A stretch of 64,000 nt of DNA from a virus. Below, piece after piece: positions 19,820-28,996 of the stretch. A program made the position numbers and the translations under genes. The notes under the pieces are model-generated. The model searched no databases. It worked only from the letters and a program-made list of their open reading frames with translations, and was not told the DNA's origin. Within the stretch, counting starts at the first letter, position 1. Every line of letters begins with the position of its first letter. The stretch lies in IMG/VR virus record IMGVR_UViG_3300013233_000246, positions 29,126 through 93,125 of that record; one strand, written 5' to 3'.

Positions 19820-20902
19820 ATGGCTGATTTTCTCAAAGGTATAAACAAAAAACTTGAGAAATCTGGATTCGATGTGGGTGAAGCACTTCCCCCACGTTGG
19901 TGGATTTCAACTGGTAATTTTGTTTTAAATAAGATTACATCAAAACAATTTAAACGTGGTATTCCACAGGGACGTTTGACTGGGTTGACAGGGCCATCAG
20001 GAGCAGGTAAGTCATATGTACTTTGTAATATTATGCGTGAAGCACAAAAAGAAGGATGTGTTGTTGTGGCGATTGATTCTGAAAATGCATTAGACGATGA
20101 TTTTGTTAGTGCGATTGGAGTTGATATAAGTGACGATAAATATTCACATATTCACGTCGATACTATTGCTGATGTTATTAGTGTAACGTCTACTATCATA
20201 CAAGGTTATAAAGCAGATTACGGTGAAGATGTAAATGCACCAAAAGTTTTTATTGGTTGTGACAGTCTTGATATGTTGATAACAGATACAGAAATGGATA
20301 ATTATACCAAGAAGGGTATTGTTAAAGGCGACCAAGGACAAAAGAATAAGCAGTTGAAGGCTATGCTCCGTCCATTAGTACATGCTATAAAAAAACTTAA
20401 CGTGGCGATGGTTGTTACGGATCAAGTTTACAAAAATCAAGATACAATGAATGGTGAAGGTACTTGGATAATTAAAGATGCAGTTCAATATTCATTGTCC
20501 CAAATAATATTGATAACTAAACTTAAGCTAAAAAATGATAAAGCTGATAAACAACACATTACTGGTATTAAGATGAAGTGCTTGGCGTATAAGACACGCT
20601 TTGCACAACCATTTCAATCAGTTACTATCGAAGTCCCATATGAAACTGGAATGGACCCATATAATGGATTATTAGAAGTTGCTAAAGAACTTGGTGTTAT
20701 CACACAGGCTGGATCTTGGTATGCATTTAATGGAAAAAAATTCCAATCCAAAAATTTTGATGAAATAGCTGAAGAAGTGTTGGGAGAATGCGACAAATTA
20801 AATGTTGATTTCCTTGAAGCTGCAATGGAAGATTTAGAAGAAGTTGGTGTTCCTAAGCCAATATCACGGGAAGATAAAATCTCCAATAAGCTTGATAATT
20901 GA
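19820..20902 (+). CDS. uvsX: UvsX/RecA-type recombinase
   Basis: 360 residues. Walker A is G58-P-S-G-A-G-K64-S; the Walker B region is K-V-F-I-G-C-D-S-L-D (about residues 130-140), and V-V-T-D-Q-V-Y follows, as in RecA/UvsX cores. The C-terminal end is acidic. The gene lies 11 bp after the ssDNA-binding protein gene, the partner on which UvsX filaments load. Function: strand exchange in recombination-dependent replication and repair. Confidence 0.9.
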   Translation: MADFLKGINKKLEKSGFDVGEALPPRWWISTGNFVLNKITSKQFKRGIPQGRLTGLTGPSGAGKSYVLCNIMREAQKEGCVVVAIDSENALDDDFVSAIGVDISDDKYSHIHVDTIADVISVTSTIIQGYKADYGEDVNAPKVFIGCDSLDMLITDTEMDNYTKKGIVKGDQGQKNKQLKAMLRPLVHAIKKLNVAMVVTDQVYKNQDTMNGEGTWIIKDAVQYSLSQIILITKLKLKNDKADKQHITGIKMKCLAYKTRFAQPFQSVTIEVPYETGMDPYNGLLEVAKELGVITQAGSWYAFNGKKFQSKNFDEIAEEVLGECDKLNVDFLEAAMEDLEEVGVPKPISREDKISNKLDN

Positions 20903-20915
20903 TACAAAATATCCC

Positions 20916-20944
20916 TTGACTTTTGTAACCATATAGTGTATACT
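20916..20944 (+). promoter_or_regulatory. Sigma70-type promoter
   Basis: TTGACT, 17-bp spacer, TATACT, about 40 bp before the nucleotidyltransferase start. It sits inside an 11-bp inverted repeat (see next entry). Confidence 0.75.
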
Positions 20945-20960
20945 GTGCGCTATATGGTTA
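20926..20960. repeat. Inverted repeat around the -10 box (possible operator)
   Basis: Perfect 11-bp arms TAACCATATAG and CTATATGGTTA separated by 13 bp; the -10 element falls in the centre. Position fits an operator for a dimeric regulator. Confidence 0.6.
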
Positions 20961-20981
20961 TTTTAGTTTTAAGAGAATATA

Positions 20982-21554
20982 ATGTTTACCCACCAAATTA
21001 AATCAGTTAGACGCCCAGCGGAACTAATGAAAGACAATATGATTGTTAAGCATTACGCCGGTTCTATTTCGTATGGCACAAATCTACCAACGTCCGACGT
21101 GGACTTTCGTGGTGTATTTTGTGCCGACCCAATTAATATCCTCGCACCTTTTCACGTTATTAAAGAATGTAAAGATCAAGATGAAGAAGATACTAAGTTG
21201 TTTGAATTAAGACACTTCTTTAAACTGTGTGTGGATTGTAACCCAAATATTATTGAAACATTATGGGTTGATGATTCAGATATCGTCTTTCACACTCAGG
21301 TATATGATTATATTCGTAGTTATCGAAATGATTTATTATCGCAAAAGATTGCCTATACAACTTCAGGGTATGCGATAGCTCAATTAAAGCGGCTGAAAAG
21401 TGCTAAGAAACATGTTAATTATTTACCAGATTTAATACAGTTGTGTAAATTATTATCGAACGCTGTTATAGATGGCATTATAGATGAAGAGTTTATAGAT
21501 ATTAATTGTGGAAACAAAGTACTTACTTTTATGCGGGAAAATAAATACATATGA
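20982..21554 (+). CDS. Nucleotidyltransferase, N-terminal part (gene split by endonuclease insertion)
   Basis: 190 residues. It has the nucleotidyltransferase fold signature: G-S-I-S-Y-G-T (G27-S28) followed by S-D39-V-D41-F-R-G, the two metal-binding aspartates. Phage proteins of this type are usually ~330-350 residues; the missing C-terminal part is encoded at 22600-23298 after an intervening homing endonuclease gene. Reaction target (RNA, nucleotide or protein) is unknown. Confidence 0.7.
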   Translation: MFTHQIKSVRRPAELMKDNMIVKHYAGSISYGTNLPTSDVDFRGVFCADPINILAPFHVIKECKDQDEEDTKLFELRHFFKLCVDCNPNIIETLWVDDSDIVFHTQVYDYIRSYRNDLLSQKIAYTTSGYAIAQLKRLKSAKKHVNYLPDLIQLCKLLSNAVIDGIIDEEFIDINCGNKVLTFMRENKYI

Positions 21555-21593
21555 TAAATACTTACACACAATTGGCGTGTATAAGGAGTCATA

Positions 21594-22628
21594 ATGTATA
21601 CAGCAGAAAAATTAAAGAACAAAATAGAAAAAAAACTGATACGCAAAGATGGTAGACTCAATTCACCATTTTTACAAAACGAAGAAGCCAAAAAATTAAT
21701 AAAGGCAGCAAGGGAAATAACTAAAGATTTTTTAGATGATACTGCAACATTTTCACAAGTTTGGTGGCATATAAAAAACGATATTATGTATATACCATTA
21801 TGTGTTGGATGTAATAAAACGGTACCATGGAATAGTAAATATTCAAGATTTTGCACTCAACATTGTGCGGTCACTTCGGAAGAAGCTTCACACAGGATGA
21901 GTAAACAATTTGGGGGAAAGAAACGATCCCAAAAGGATATTTTAGCCGCAGTTGAAGGAAGAAAAGCTTGGACAAAAAAACGTGGTTATTATCATAGTAA
22001 GGAAACAAGGAAAAAATTAAGTTTCGTTAAAATGGGAAAAGATAATCCTATGTTTGGAAAACCTGCGTGGAATCGTGGATTAATTGGAATAGATAACCCT
22101 ACATTTGGTAAAACGAGACCATGTACAGGGATGAAAGGTAAAGACAATCCTCAATATGGTCGGTCCCCATCGCCGAGAGCTGGTAGAGGTATTAGTGGAC
22201 ACTTTAATGGAAATTATTTTAGAAGTAGTTTAGAATTATTGTACTTAATTTATTGGTATGTTAATAATATTGAGATTATTAATGCAGAAACGAAAAGATT
22301 TAGGGTAGAATATATTGGTACGGATGATACTCATCATACTTATTCGCCGGATTTTTACCTATGCGAACAAAACACATTGGTAGAATTAAAACCAGAAAAG
22401 TTGCATACTAATACTGAAGTTATACTTAAATTTAATGCTTTAAAAAATCATCATTCAGATATCAATTGTGAACTAAGAGGATTTAAAGGGATTGCTGGTT
22501 TTATAAGAGATATCATAGAGATGAATAAAATTGAAGATTATAAACAAAATGGTTTATTAAAAATTACAGATAAACAATATGAAAGGTTGAAACGAAATTA
22601 TGGTGACATCATTAGAGCAACTCTTTGA
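21594..22628 (+). CDS. Homing endonuclease: NUMOD3 repeats plus PD-(D/E)XK-like nuclease
   Basis: 344 residues, AAGGAG ribosome site. A Cys-rich N-terminal finger (C-V-G-C ... C-T-Q-H-C), then three NUMOD3 DNA-binding repeats (G-K-D-N-P-M-F-G-K, G-I-D-N-P-T-F-G-K, G-K-D-N-P-Q-Y-G-R), then a nuclease-like core R-S-S-L-E ... S-P-D-F-Y-L ... V-E-L-K-P, the PD-(D/E)XK/Vsr pattern. It sits exactly between the two halves of a nucleotidyltransferase gene and overlaps the second half by 29 bp, as expected for a mobile endonuclease that invaded it. A GATAAATA late-like element lies just upstream. Confidence 0.85.
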   Translation: MYTAEKLKNKIEKKLIRKDGRLNSPFLQNEEAKKLIKAAREITKDFLDDTATFSQVWWHIKNDIMYIPLCVGCNKTVPWNSKYSRFCTQHCAVTSEEASHRMSKQFGGKKRSQKDILAAVEGRKAWTKKRGYYHSKETRKKLSFVKMGKDNPMFGKPAWNRGLIGIDNPTFGKTRPCTGMKGKDNPQYGRSPSPRAGRGISGHFNGNYFRSSLELLYLIYWYVNNIEIINAETKRFRVEYIGTDDTHHTYSPDFYLCEQNTLVELKPEKLHTNTEVILKFNALKNHHSDINCELRGFKGIAGFIRDIIEMNKIEDYKQNGLLKITDKQYERLKRNYGDIIRATL

Positions 22629-23298
22629 ACATTATTCTATAAATGATGAAGATAAAAATCGCATGGCTCATGTATATATGCCAAAACAAAAGGATTTTGT
22701 TTCGTTGGTGCAATATTTTGGCAATGCGAAAATGTTGAAATTAAATTTAAATGAATGGAATAAAAATCATAGATTGATACCATATGGTAATAATATTTAT
22801 GGAATATATGAACAAGCCGGATATGATTTATATGATTCTAGAGGAAACCTAAATAGTACGTTTGAAGGCAATCGCGAAGATTGTGGAAATCCTATCATGA
22901 TTGTTAAATTTAATGTTGAAGTATACAAACAAACAAAGGAAGAGTATAATAGGTTTTGGGAATGGAGGAATAATAGAAATCCAATTAGAATGGCAATGGA
23001 AGAAGAATTTAATTTTGATGGTAAACATGCTATGCATTTAGTTCGGCTGTTAAGAATGGGTGAAGAAGTTCTAACAACCGGTCAGATTATTGTTAAACGT
23101 CCAGATGCAGATGAACTACTTGGTATCCGCAATGGTTCTATGACGTATGAAGAAATTGTTGAATATGCCGAAGACATGGATAATAATATCAAGAAAAATT
23201 TATTGAAAAATACAGATCTTCCAAAAAATGTGAATTTGATTAAAGCATCCAACATTCTAATGAACGCACAAGAAATGGTTTGGAGTAATGATGCCTAA
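22600..23298 (+). CDS. Nucleotidyltransferase, C-terminal part
   Basis: 232 residues. The segment G-K-H-A-M-H-L-V-R-L-L-R-M-G-E-E-V-L ... R-P-D-A-D-E-L-L-x-I-R-N-G is characteristic of the C-terminal half of the phage nucleotidyltransferase whose N-terminal half is at 20982-21554. It overlaps the end of the inserted endonuclease gene. The two halves could act as a split enzyme, as known for NrdA in phage Aeh1, or be non-functional. Confidence 0.65.
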   Translation: MVTSLEQLFEHYSINDEDKNRMAHVYMPKQKDFVSLVQYFGNAKMLKLNLNEWNKNHRLIPYGNNIYGIYEQAGYDLYDSRGNLNSTFEGNREDCGNPIMIVKFNVEVYKQTKEEYNRFWEWRNNRNPIRMAMEEEFNFDGKHAMHLVRLLRMGEEVLTTGQIIVKRPDADELLGIRNGSMTYEEIVEYAEDMDNNIKKNLLKNTDLPKNVNLIKASNILMNAQEMVWSNDA

Positions 23299-23827
23299 AA
23301 CAAACTCGGATGAGTCAGTACTGAATTTTGGAACTGACAGTCCGTTGTTTACCAAAAAGAAAACCATCAAAAAGAAGGCACCCAAGAAAAAGATCGCAGT
23401 ACCAAAAAAGGCAAGGCGTAAAGTTGACCCATTGGAAAACAGCAGTCCATTGTTTGTGGAAAAGGAACCCCCAAAGAAGCGCGGTCCAAAATCACATGCG
23501 CAGATTGAAGAAGAAGCGATTATTACTGAAAATAAACGTGTTGCTAAAAAGGCAACTGCACGCGCAAAGAAATTACCAAAAAAGAAAGCTAGGGTTTATC
23601 CTAAAGTTACTTCACCAAAAAATTGCAAACACATTCTTCCAGCTTTTAAAAAACAGTTATTGGCACAATGGAAATTATTGGAAGATGGGACATTGGCAGA
23701 ATCTTCTGCTGTTGCTAGTTACATTAATGGTGTAATGGTTGTATGTAAAGAAAAACATCCAAAAGAATATGAAGAATTATATATATTAAAAGCAATAGCA
23801 AAGAAGGTTTATATTGAACGAAGCTGA
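23288..23827 (+). CDS. Lys-rich basic protein of unknown function
   Basis: 179 residues; overlaps the preceding stop. The N-terminal 110 residues are extremely Lys/Pro/Ala-rich with a duplicated S-P-L-F element and an R-G-P-K (AT-hook-like) motif; the C-terminal ~70 residues are a compact helical domain (L-L-A-Q-W-K-L-L-E-D-G). Nucleic-acid binding is inferred from charge. Confidence 0.6.
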   Translation: MMPKTNSDESVLNFGTDSPLFTKKKTIKKKAPKKKIAVPKKARRKVDPLENSSPLFVEKEPPKKRGPKSHAQIEEEAIITENKRVAKKATARAKKLPKKKARVYPKVTSPKNCKHILPAFKKQLLAQWKLLEDGTLAESSAVASYINGVMVVCKEKHPKEYEELYILKAIAKKVYIERS

Positions 23828-24500
23828 AATCAATAATTTAAGAGAATTATATATTCAAGATTTGAGTAAGATAGTCAATTGCGGTGGCAATGATAGACCA
23901 CGAGTACGACATCCTGGAAAATGGGCAAAGTTGGATTCTGTTGTTAATTTGAAAGAAAGTGCAATAACATTGGATGGAAGAAAAGTTTGGTGTTGGTCGG
24001 ATTTGCATTTCTGGCATTGGAACATTCTTGAATTTAGTGAACGTCCATATCCTGATATGTATACAATGCATGAACACTTACTCGCAAATCACAATGAACT
24101 TGTGGGTAAAGATGATATTGTTATTTGGGGTGGTGATATTGGCTTTAAAGGTACAACTATTCTCAATGAAATGTTGTCCGAATATAATGGTTACAAAATC
24201 CTTATTGTTGGTAACCATGATTTTAATGGTAAGAAACTTCGCAAATTGGATTTTGATGAAACACATTTAATTTATACAATTGAAACGCCAGAAATTGGGA
24301 TGGTATTTACACATTATCCGATGTATAATGTACCAGAGGATTGGGTTAACGTACATGGACATTTACATGTGTTCCCCAACCCATTTTCTGATCATCCACG
24401 ACACATCAACATTAATTGTGAAGTGCAAGGATATAAACCAAGACCTTTGGATGAAATAAAAGAACAGGCAAGAATTAAACTTATAGCAGATAATATATAG
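23814..24500 (+). CDS. Calcineurin-like metallophosphoesterase
   Basis: Up to 228 residues with a TTG start overlapping the previous gene. All signature blocks are present: W-S-D63-L-H65-F-W-H, G-G-D108-I-G, G-N-H-D (133-136), T-H-Y-P and H-G-H-L-H. Such enzymes hydrolyse phosphodiesters or phosphomonoesters with two metals; phage versions are widespread, substrate unknown. A later start is possible because the first ~50 residues precede the domain. Confidence 0.8.
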   Translation: MNEAEINNLRELYIQDLSKIVNCGGNDRPRVRHPGKWAKLDSVVNLKESAITLDGRKVWCWSDLHFWHWNILEFSERPYPDMYTMHEHLLANHNELVGKDDIVIWGGDIGFKGTTILNEMLSEYNGYKILIVGNHDFNGKKLRKLDFDETHLIYTIETPEIGMVFTHYPMYNVPEDWVNVHGHLHVFPNPFSDHPRHININCEVQGYKPRPLDEIKEQARIKLIADNI

Positions 24501-24512
24501 GAATGAATAGAC

Positions 24513-25460
24513 ATGGGTAGAAATAATAATATTACCGAATGTGTAGAACAACCGAGTTGTCAATCAGATCGCGAAGAATTTGATGAAGATAAACATACGA
24601 TGTGGATGGCAGCAGACGGCGGACAAAGATTTTATTCTTGTGAGGTATCAATACCACAGATACCAGCTGGTCAATATGATATGGAATATGATCATAGTCG
24701 TGGCGAACCGTATTTTGAAATTAAAGAACCACTCACAGACGACCTTATCATATTACCAGATTCTGCATCAGAAGAAGTCATTGCAGCAGTTGAAGATTTT
24801 TGGACAAAGAAAGATTTGTTCCACAAGTATGGATTTTAACACAAACGCGGCGTTTTGTTATGGGGACCACCAGGTTCAGGCAAAACTTGTACAGTGGAAA
24901 TCATTGCACAGAATATTGTAAATGATGGTGGGGTTGCCATGTATATGAAAGAACCAAGCTTCGCATCTTTTGCACTTGACTCTTTTCGTGAAGTAGAACC
25001 AGAACGACCAATGGTTGTGATGATGGAAGATGTTGATTCTATTATTCATAACTTCGGTGACGCTGCAATATTGAATCTTTTGGATGGTGCCGATCAGATA
25101 GAAAACGTCCTTTTTATTGCTACTACAAACTATCCAGAGAAGTTGGATAAGCGGATTCGTAATAGGCCAAGCAGGTTTGATATTGTAAAGCTTATAGATA
25201 TGCCTTCGGCAGCTGCACGCGAAGAATTCTTGTTGGTTAAAGACTACCATAGATTTGGTGACGGAAATAATTCGCTGGAATTAAAGAAGTGGGTAAAAGA
25301 GACAGAAGGTTTTTCTGTTGCACATCTGAAAGAAGTCATCATTTCTGTTGAAGTGTTCGGCGTATCGTTTGATGCTACGTTAAGACGCTTGAGATTGATG
25401 ATGGATAACACTCCATCTTCAGAAGAGATTTCTAAAGAATTGGGAATGGTAGATAGATAA
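24513..25460 (+). pseudogene. AAA+ ATPase interrupted by an in-frame TAA
   Basis: The first 108 codons (from ATG 24513) end K-Y-G-F, then TAA at 24837-24839, then the same frame continues H-K-R-G-V-L-L-W with Walker A G-P-P-G-S-G-K-T (codons 118-125), Walker B V-V-M-M-E-D (about codon 172) and a sensor region A-T-T-N-Y-P. The join reads exactly like an intact AAA+ protein of 315 residues, so a single base change created the stop. The downstream part could restart at the in-frame TTG 24855, right before Walker A. No suppressor tRNA is recognised in the window. Role unknown. Confidence 0.8.
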
Positions 25461-25481
25461 ATAATATTATGGTAACAAAAA

Positions 25482-25727
25482 ATGAGTAAGCACGATCGTG
25501 GCGCGGTTGCACAAGATGTAGCATATACAGTACATCAAGTGAACACTTTGCCAGAAGATGAAGTAAAGTCCTTGTATGGTATTGAAATTCTTAAAGATGG
25601 TAAAGTGTTTGACCCAACATATAATCAGGAATTTGGTTCAGTTGGTGAATGGGCAGAATTTTGTGCAAACGAAGATATGACGGAATATGATGAACATTTT
25701 TCGTATGATGATGCAGGATATGACTAA
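25482..25727 (+). CDS. Small acidic protein, unknown
   Basis: 81 residues, acidic C-terminus rich in Asp/Glu/Tyr. No motif recognised. Its stop overlaps the next start. Confidence 0.6.
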   Translation: MSKHDRGAVAQDVAYTVHQVNTLPEDEVKSLYGIEILKDGKVFDPTYNQEFGSVGEWAEFCANEDMTEYDEHFSYDDAGYD

Positions 25728-26257
25728 TGTTAATGGAAGAACTACAACCAGAAGAAAAGAAGCAATATAAAATTTACGTCGATATGGATGGGGTTTTGGC
25801 TGATTTTGAAGCTGGTGTGGACAAAATTTTGGATGGCGGGTATAATGATGATAAGTATCATTCAGATCCTGATTTCAGAAGTAAGATGTGGCGTGCGGTT
25901 GCTAAATATTCTAAAGAAGGTGGTCAACTTTGGTCAGAATTGCCAGCAATGAAAGACGCTAAAGAACTTTGGAGTTATGTCGAAAAATATAATCCGCAGA
26001 TTCTAACAGCAACTGGTGACCCTTTATATGGTGCCGAAGAACAAAAGCGAGTATGGGTTCCATGGATGGTGGGTTCTGACATTGTTGTAAATGTTGTCCG
26101 CCGTTCTGCTGAAAAAGCACAATATGCAACACCAGAAAGTATATTAATAGATGACCAACCAAAATCTATTGAACCTTGGAAAGCCGCTGGTGGTATAGGA
26201 ATACTACACACATCCGCCGCCGATACAATTAATAAATTAAAAGAATTAGGATTATAA
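25727..26257 (+). CDS. HAD-family 5'-nucleotidase-like protein
   Basis: 176 residues. The HAD motif I D19-M-D21-G-V-L-A-D-F is clear, followed by an I-L-T-A-T-G motif II and I-L-I-D-D-Q-P motif IV, the pattern of 5'(3')-deoxyribonucleotidases (NT5C type). Likely role: dephosphorylating nucleotides in phage nucleotide metabolism. The start may be ATG 25727 or 25733. Confidence 0.75.
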   Translation: MLMEELQPEEKKQYKIYVDMDGVLADFEAGVDKILDGGYNDDKYHSDPDFRSKMWRAVAKYSKEGGQLWSELPAMKDAKELWSYVEKYNPQILTATGDPLYGAEEQKRVWVPWMVGSDIVVNVVRRSAEKAQYATPESILIDDQPKSIEPWKAAGGIGILHTSAADTINKLKELGL

Positions 26258-26258
26258 A

Positions 26259-26630
26259 ATGTATATAGCATATGTTCTTACAGAAGCATCAAAAAATGAA
26301 CTTTTAGAACGTTTTCCACCAAAATATAGTAAAGTAGTAGCACATCATGTGACTATTCAGTTTGGTGTTCCAGAGGGTACAGAACCACCAGAAATGGCTG
26401 ATTTGCGTGTGATTGGTGAAGCGGATAGTGGCGATGGATTACAAGCCCTTGTTGTGTCGGTTAATGGTAGCTATCGTCGTGAAGACGGTAGTACATATCA
26501 CATCACATGGTCTTTGGAACCAGACAAATACAAGCCAGTAGATTCTAATAAATTAGTTAATAATTACGAAAAGCGATGGAAAGTAGTATTGCCCGTGGAT
26601 ATAGAAACTGTCCCAGAGGTTTTAAGTTAA
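26259..26630 (+). CDS. 2H phosphoesterase-like protein
   Basis: 123 residues. Two H-x-T motifs typical of the 2H phosphoesterase (LigT) superfamily: H30-V-T32 and H81-I-T83. Members act on cyclic phosphodiesters or 2',5'/3',5' RNA bonds; the T4 anti-CBASS protein Acb1 belongs to this fold, and others repair RNA ends. Here the motif spacing (51) differs from Acb1, so function is open. Its end converges with the endonuclease gene on the other strand. Confidence 0.65.
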   Translation: MYIAYVLTEASKNELLERFPPKYSKVVAHHVTIQFGVPEGTEPPEMADLRVIGEADSGDGLQALVVSVNGSYRREDGSTYHITWSLEPDKYKPVDSNKLVNNYEKRWKVVLPVDIETVPEVLS

Positions 26631-27499
26631 GATTTGTTGTGTTGGGTTTTTATAATTTGCCAACCTTTCCATTTCCCCCGCTGAAGTTTTTTACCATGTC
26701 TTTGTGCCCTTAGAAATGTATCAAATGGTGCTTTTAACTCAGCACAGACATCTCTCAGATATCCATTACCAACAAGTTCATTTTCAGGATTAAATACTTT
26801 ACAAAATACTGCTAATGGATTTTTTGCACCAACATTTCTGCTCATTTCCTGCCATGTCTTTTTTCTTTTTTTCATTAATGTGGGGTCTTGAAATGGATGC
26901 TTTCTTTGTTTAAATAAATCTCGTAAATTTTGTTTATGTGCTTCGGTATGAATATGTCCACCAGTTCTAGTTATCCCAGACCTCTTCATTGCTTCTTTGG
27001 ATGGTCTTGGTGGTCTGGTATTGTTTTTAATTGCCAGTTGTCTAAAATATTCGCGTAATTCTGGATGATTTTTATATCTTAGATTCATCCCATCACTTAT
27101 TTTCTTTTTGTGTTCTTCAGATAATGTTTTCCCTGTTCTTTGTGCAGACCACATCAATCTAGTTTTTTCGCAAGGAATCCATCCATAATTACCTTCACCA
27201 CCTTTTGTTAGATTGTATCCACTTTCAGTGATATGCGTGTTGTATTCTTCGATAAAATAATTCTCCATAATATTTAAAGTATGTGCTGCATCCATTGAAC
27301 AATAAATTACTTCAAAACTAAAATTTTCAATACCATATTTTCGTAAAGCTCTGTATATAGGTCTATGTTTTGTTTCTGTAGAATGGATATCTACTATATG
27401 TTTCTCCCAGCGTTTTTCTGGAGGGTTTTGGGATGTATATCCCACATATTGTTTGTTGTTAACCCTATTGACAATTCGGTAAATATAGTGTATAATCAT
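26627..27499 (-). CDS. GIY-YIG homing endonuclease
   Basis: 290 residues. N-terminal GIY-YIG domain: H-Y-I-Y-R-I ... K-Q-Y-V-G-Y-T ... a conserved R (K-R-W) and E (M-E-N-Y-F-I-E); a NUMOD3-like H-K-K-K-I-S region and a C-terminal DNA-binding helix region follow (about residues 120-285). It is on the opposite strand to its neighbours, and a plus-strand promoter overlaps its start, which marks it as an insertion between the 2H gene and the RNA ligase gene. Confidence 0.85.
   Translation of the reverse strand: MIIHYIYRIVNRVNNKQYVGYTSQNPPEKRWEKHIVDIHSTETKHRPIYRALRKYGIENFSFEVIYCSMDAAHTLNIMENYFIEEYNTHITESGYNLTKGGEGNYGWIPCEKTRLMWSAQRTGKTLSEEHKKKISDGMNLRYKNHPELREYFRQLAIKNNTRPPRPSKEAMKRSGITRTGGHIHTEAHKQNLRDLFKQRKHPFQDPTLMKKRKKTWQEMSRNVGAKNPLAVFCKVFNPENELVGNGYLRDVCAELKAPFDTFLRAQRHGKKLQRGKWKGWQIIKTQHNKS
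27468..27496 (+). promoter_or_regulatory. Sigma70-type promoter for RNA ligase 1
   Basis: TTGACA, 17-bp spacer, TATAAT, 43 bp upstream of the ligase start. It lies within the first codons of the opposite-strand endonuclease gene. Confidence 0.85.
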
Positions 27500-27538
27500 G
27501 GTACTTTCACTATTAATCGTATCGTTATTACTTTATTT

Positions 27539-28693
27539 ATGAATATTACAACAAACGACTACCAAAAAACCTTATATAGCAATTTGATGAATCTTGTTGA
27601 AGGAAATGAAGCGTTCTTCTTTAATGATTGGGAATTGGGTGGTAATTGGTACAGAAACTTCAATTATTGCTTGGCTTCATATACAGATTTCTGCGCTACG
27701 GACGCGCTAGAATGTCGTGGTATTATGTTTGAAATATCCGAAGGGGGGGGAAATGCTACAATGGTTCGTTTGGCATCTATTGGATTTCCGAAGTTTTTCA
27801 ATGCAGGCGAGAACCCATTTACCATGGATATAGATTTGTCCACTGTAGTTGAACTCGCAGATAAAGCAGATGGAAGTCTCATAACCACTTATATGGACGA
27901 TGGTGTTCTACGAGTTAAGACAAAAGGTTCATTGACTTCCGACCAAGCAATAAATGCTAACGCATTTCTTCGTCTTGATGAAAACGCACAGTTCCGTGCC
28001 GAATTAATTAAAGGCGAACAATTGGGATTTACTATTATTTGTGAATGGGTATCGAGCGCTCATCGCATAGTACTCCCATATTTTAAGCCAGAACTGCGGG
28101 TTCTTGGTGTGCGTTCTCGAGAAGATGGGTCGTTTATTCATTTTGATGATATAGATTGCGAACATTTCCCTGAAACGTTGGATCGTTGGACTAAGATAAT
28201 TGAAACTGATGATACGGAAGCATATATTAAATCTGTTTCTGATATGCAACACATAGAAGGTGTGGTAGCTCGCTTACCATCAGGTCAATATTTCAAAGTT
28301 AAAAGTTTGTGGTATCTCGCTCTCCATCGTACCAAAGATTCTATCACCATCCCACGTCGTTTATTTGAATGTGTGCTGGAAGAAGCATCCGACGACTTAC
28401 GTACATTGTTCCATGATGATGAACTTGCTATCAAGATGATCGAAGACATGGAAGCATTTGTTGAACAGAAGTACAATCACATGGTTGATTCTGTTGAACG
28501 TTTCTATGAACGCAACAAGCATATGGAACGCAAAGAATTTGCTATCCTTGGTCAAGAAGAACTGAACCGTATGTACTTCGGGTTGGCTATGCAACGTTAT
28601 GTAGGTAAGGACGTTGACTATAAAACTTTCTTGAAAGGTAAATGGAAACAACTTGGACTCACGGATGAGAAAACTGATTTTGAAAACGAGTAA
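27539..28693 (+). CDS. rnlA: T4 RNA ligase 1-type tRNA-repair ligase
   Basis: 384 residues (T4 Rnl1 374). The start is the first ATG after a perfect promoter. Nucleotidyltransferase motif I is K109-A-D-G; upstream E-C-R-G-I-M-F-E and downstream E-G-V-V-A-R ... F-K-V-K-S match T4 gp63 blocks, and the C-terminal ~130 residues correspond to the Rnl1 tRNA-binding domain. In T4 this enzyme, with Pnkp, reseals tRNA cut by host anticodon nucleases. No Pnkp is seen in this window. Confidence 0.92.
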   Translation: MNITTNDYQKTLYSNLMNLVEGNEAFFFNDWELGGNWYRNFNYCLASYTDFCATDALECRGIMFEISEGGGNATMVRLASIGFPKFFNAGENPFTMDIDLSTVVELADKADGSLITTYMDDGVLRVKTKGSLTSDQAINANAFLRLDENAQFRAELIKGEQLGFTIICEWVSSAHRIVLPYFKPELRVLGVRSREDGSFIHFDDIDCEHFPETLDRWTKIIETDDTEAYIKSVSDMQHIEGVVARLPSGQYFKVKSLWYLALHRTKDSITIPRRLFECVLEEASDDLRTLFHDDELAIKMIEDMEAFVEQKYNHMVDSVERFYERNKHMERKEFAILGQEELNRMYFGLAMQRYVGKDVDYKTFLKGKWKQLGLTDEKTDFENE

Positions 28694-28699
28694 TAAATT

Positions 28700-28990
28700 A
28701 TGAGTATGTCAACATATGTTTACGGGATTGTTCCCGCCGATGAACACTTTAAGAAAATGAAAGACCTCTATGATAAGTGCAAAGAAATGGGTGTTAGTCA
28801 ACCAAAAGAAGTCATGGACTTTTTTGGTGATGACGAGCCGCCCGATGATAGTGGACTTCTTGTTTGGATGGAAGAAGGACAAGACCTTGCGGTAGTTGAA
28901 TATTTTAGTGATGGTCAATCTGGTTTTGAAATTGACATTGCAAAGCTTGATCCAAAGATTAAGAGGCTTCGCTTTGTAAATAGTTGGTGA
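28700..28990 (+). CDS. Conserved-looking small protein, unknown
   Basis: 96 residues, mixed alpha/beta composition with G-I-V-P-A-D-E near the N-terminus. Follows the ligase gene by 6 bp. No family recognised. Confidence 0.6.
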   Translation: MSMSTYVYGIVPADEHFKKMKDLYDKCKEMGVSQPKEVMDFFGDDEPPDDSGLLVWMEEGQDLAVVEYFSDGQSGFEIDIAKLDPKIKRLRFVNSW

Positions 28991-28996
28991 TTTAAT

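Noticed and set aside
21545-22600. Group I intron around the endonuclease in the nucleotidyltransferase gene
   Set aside because: Only ~40 bp of non-coding sequence before the endonuclease gene and a coding overlap after it; no room for a ribozyme core.
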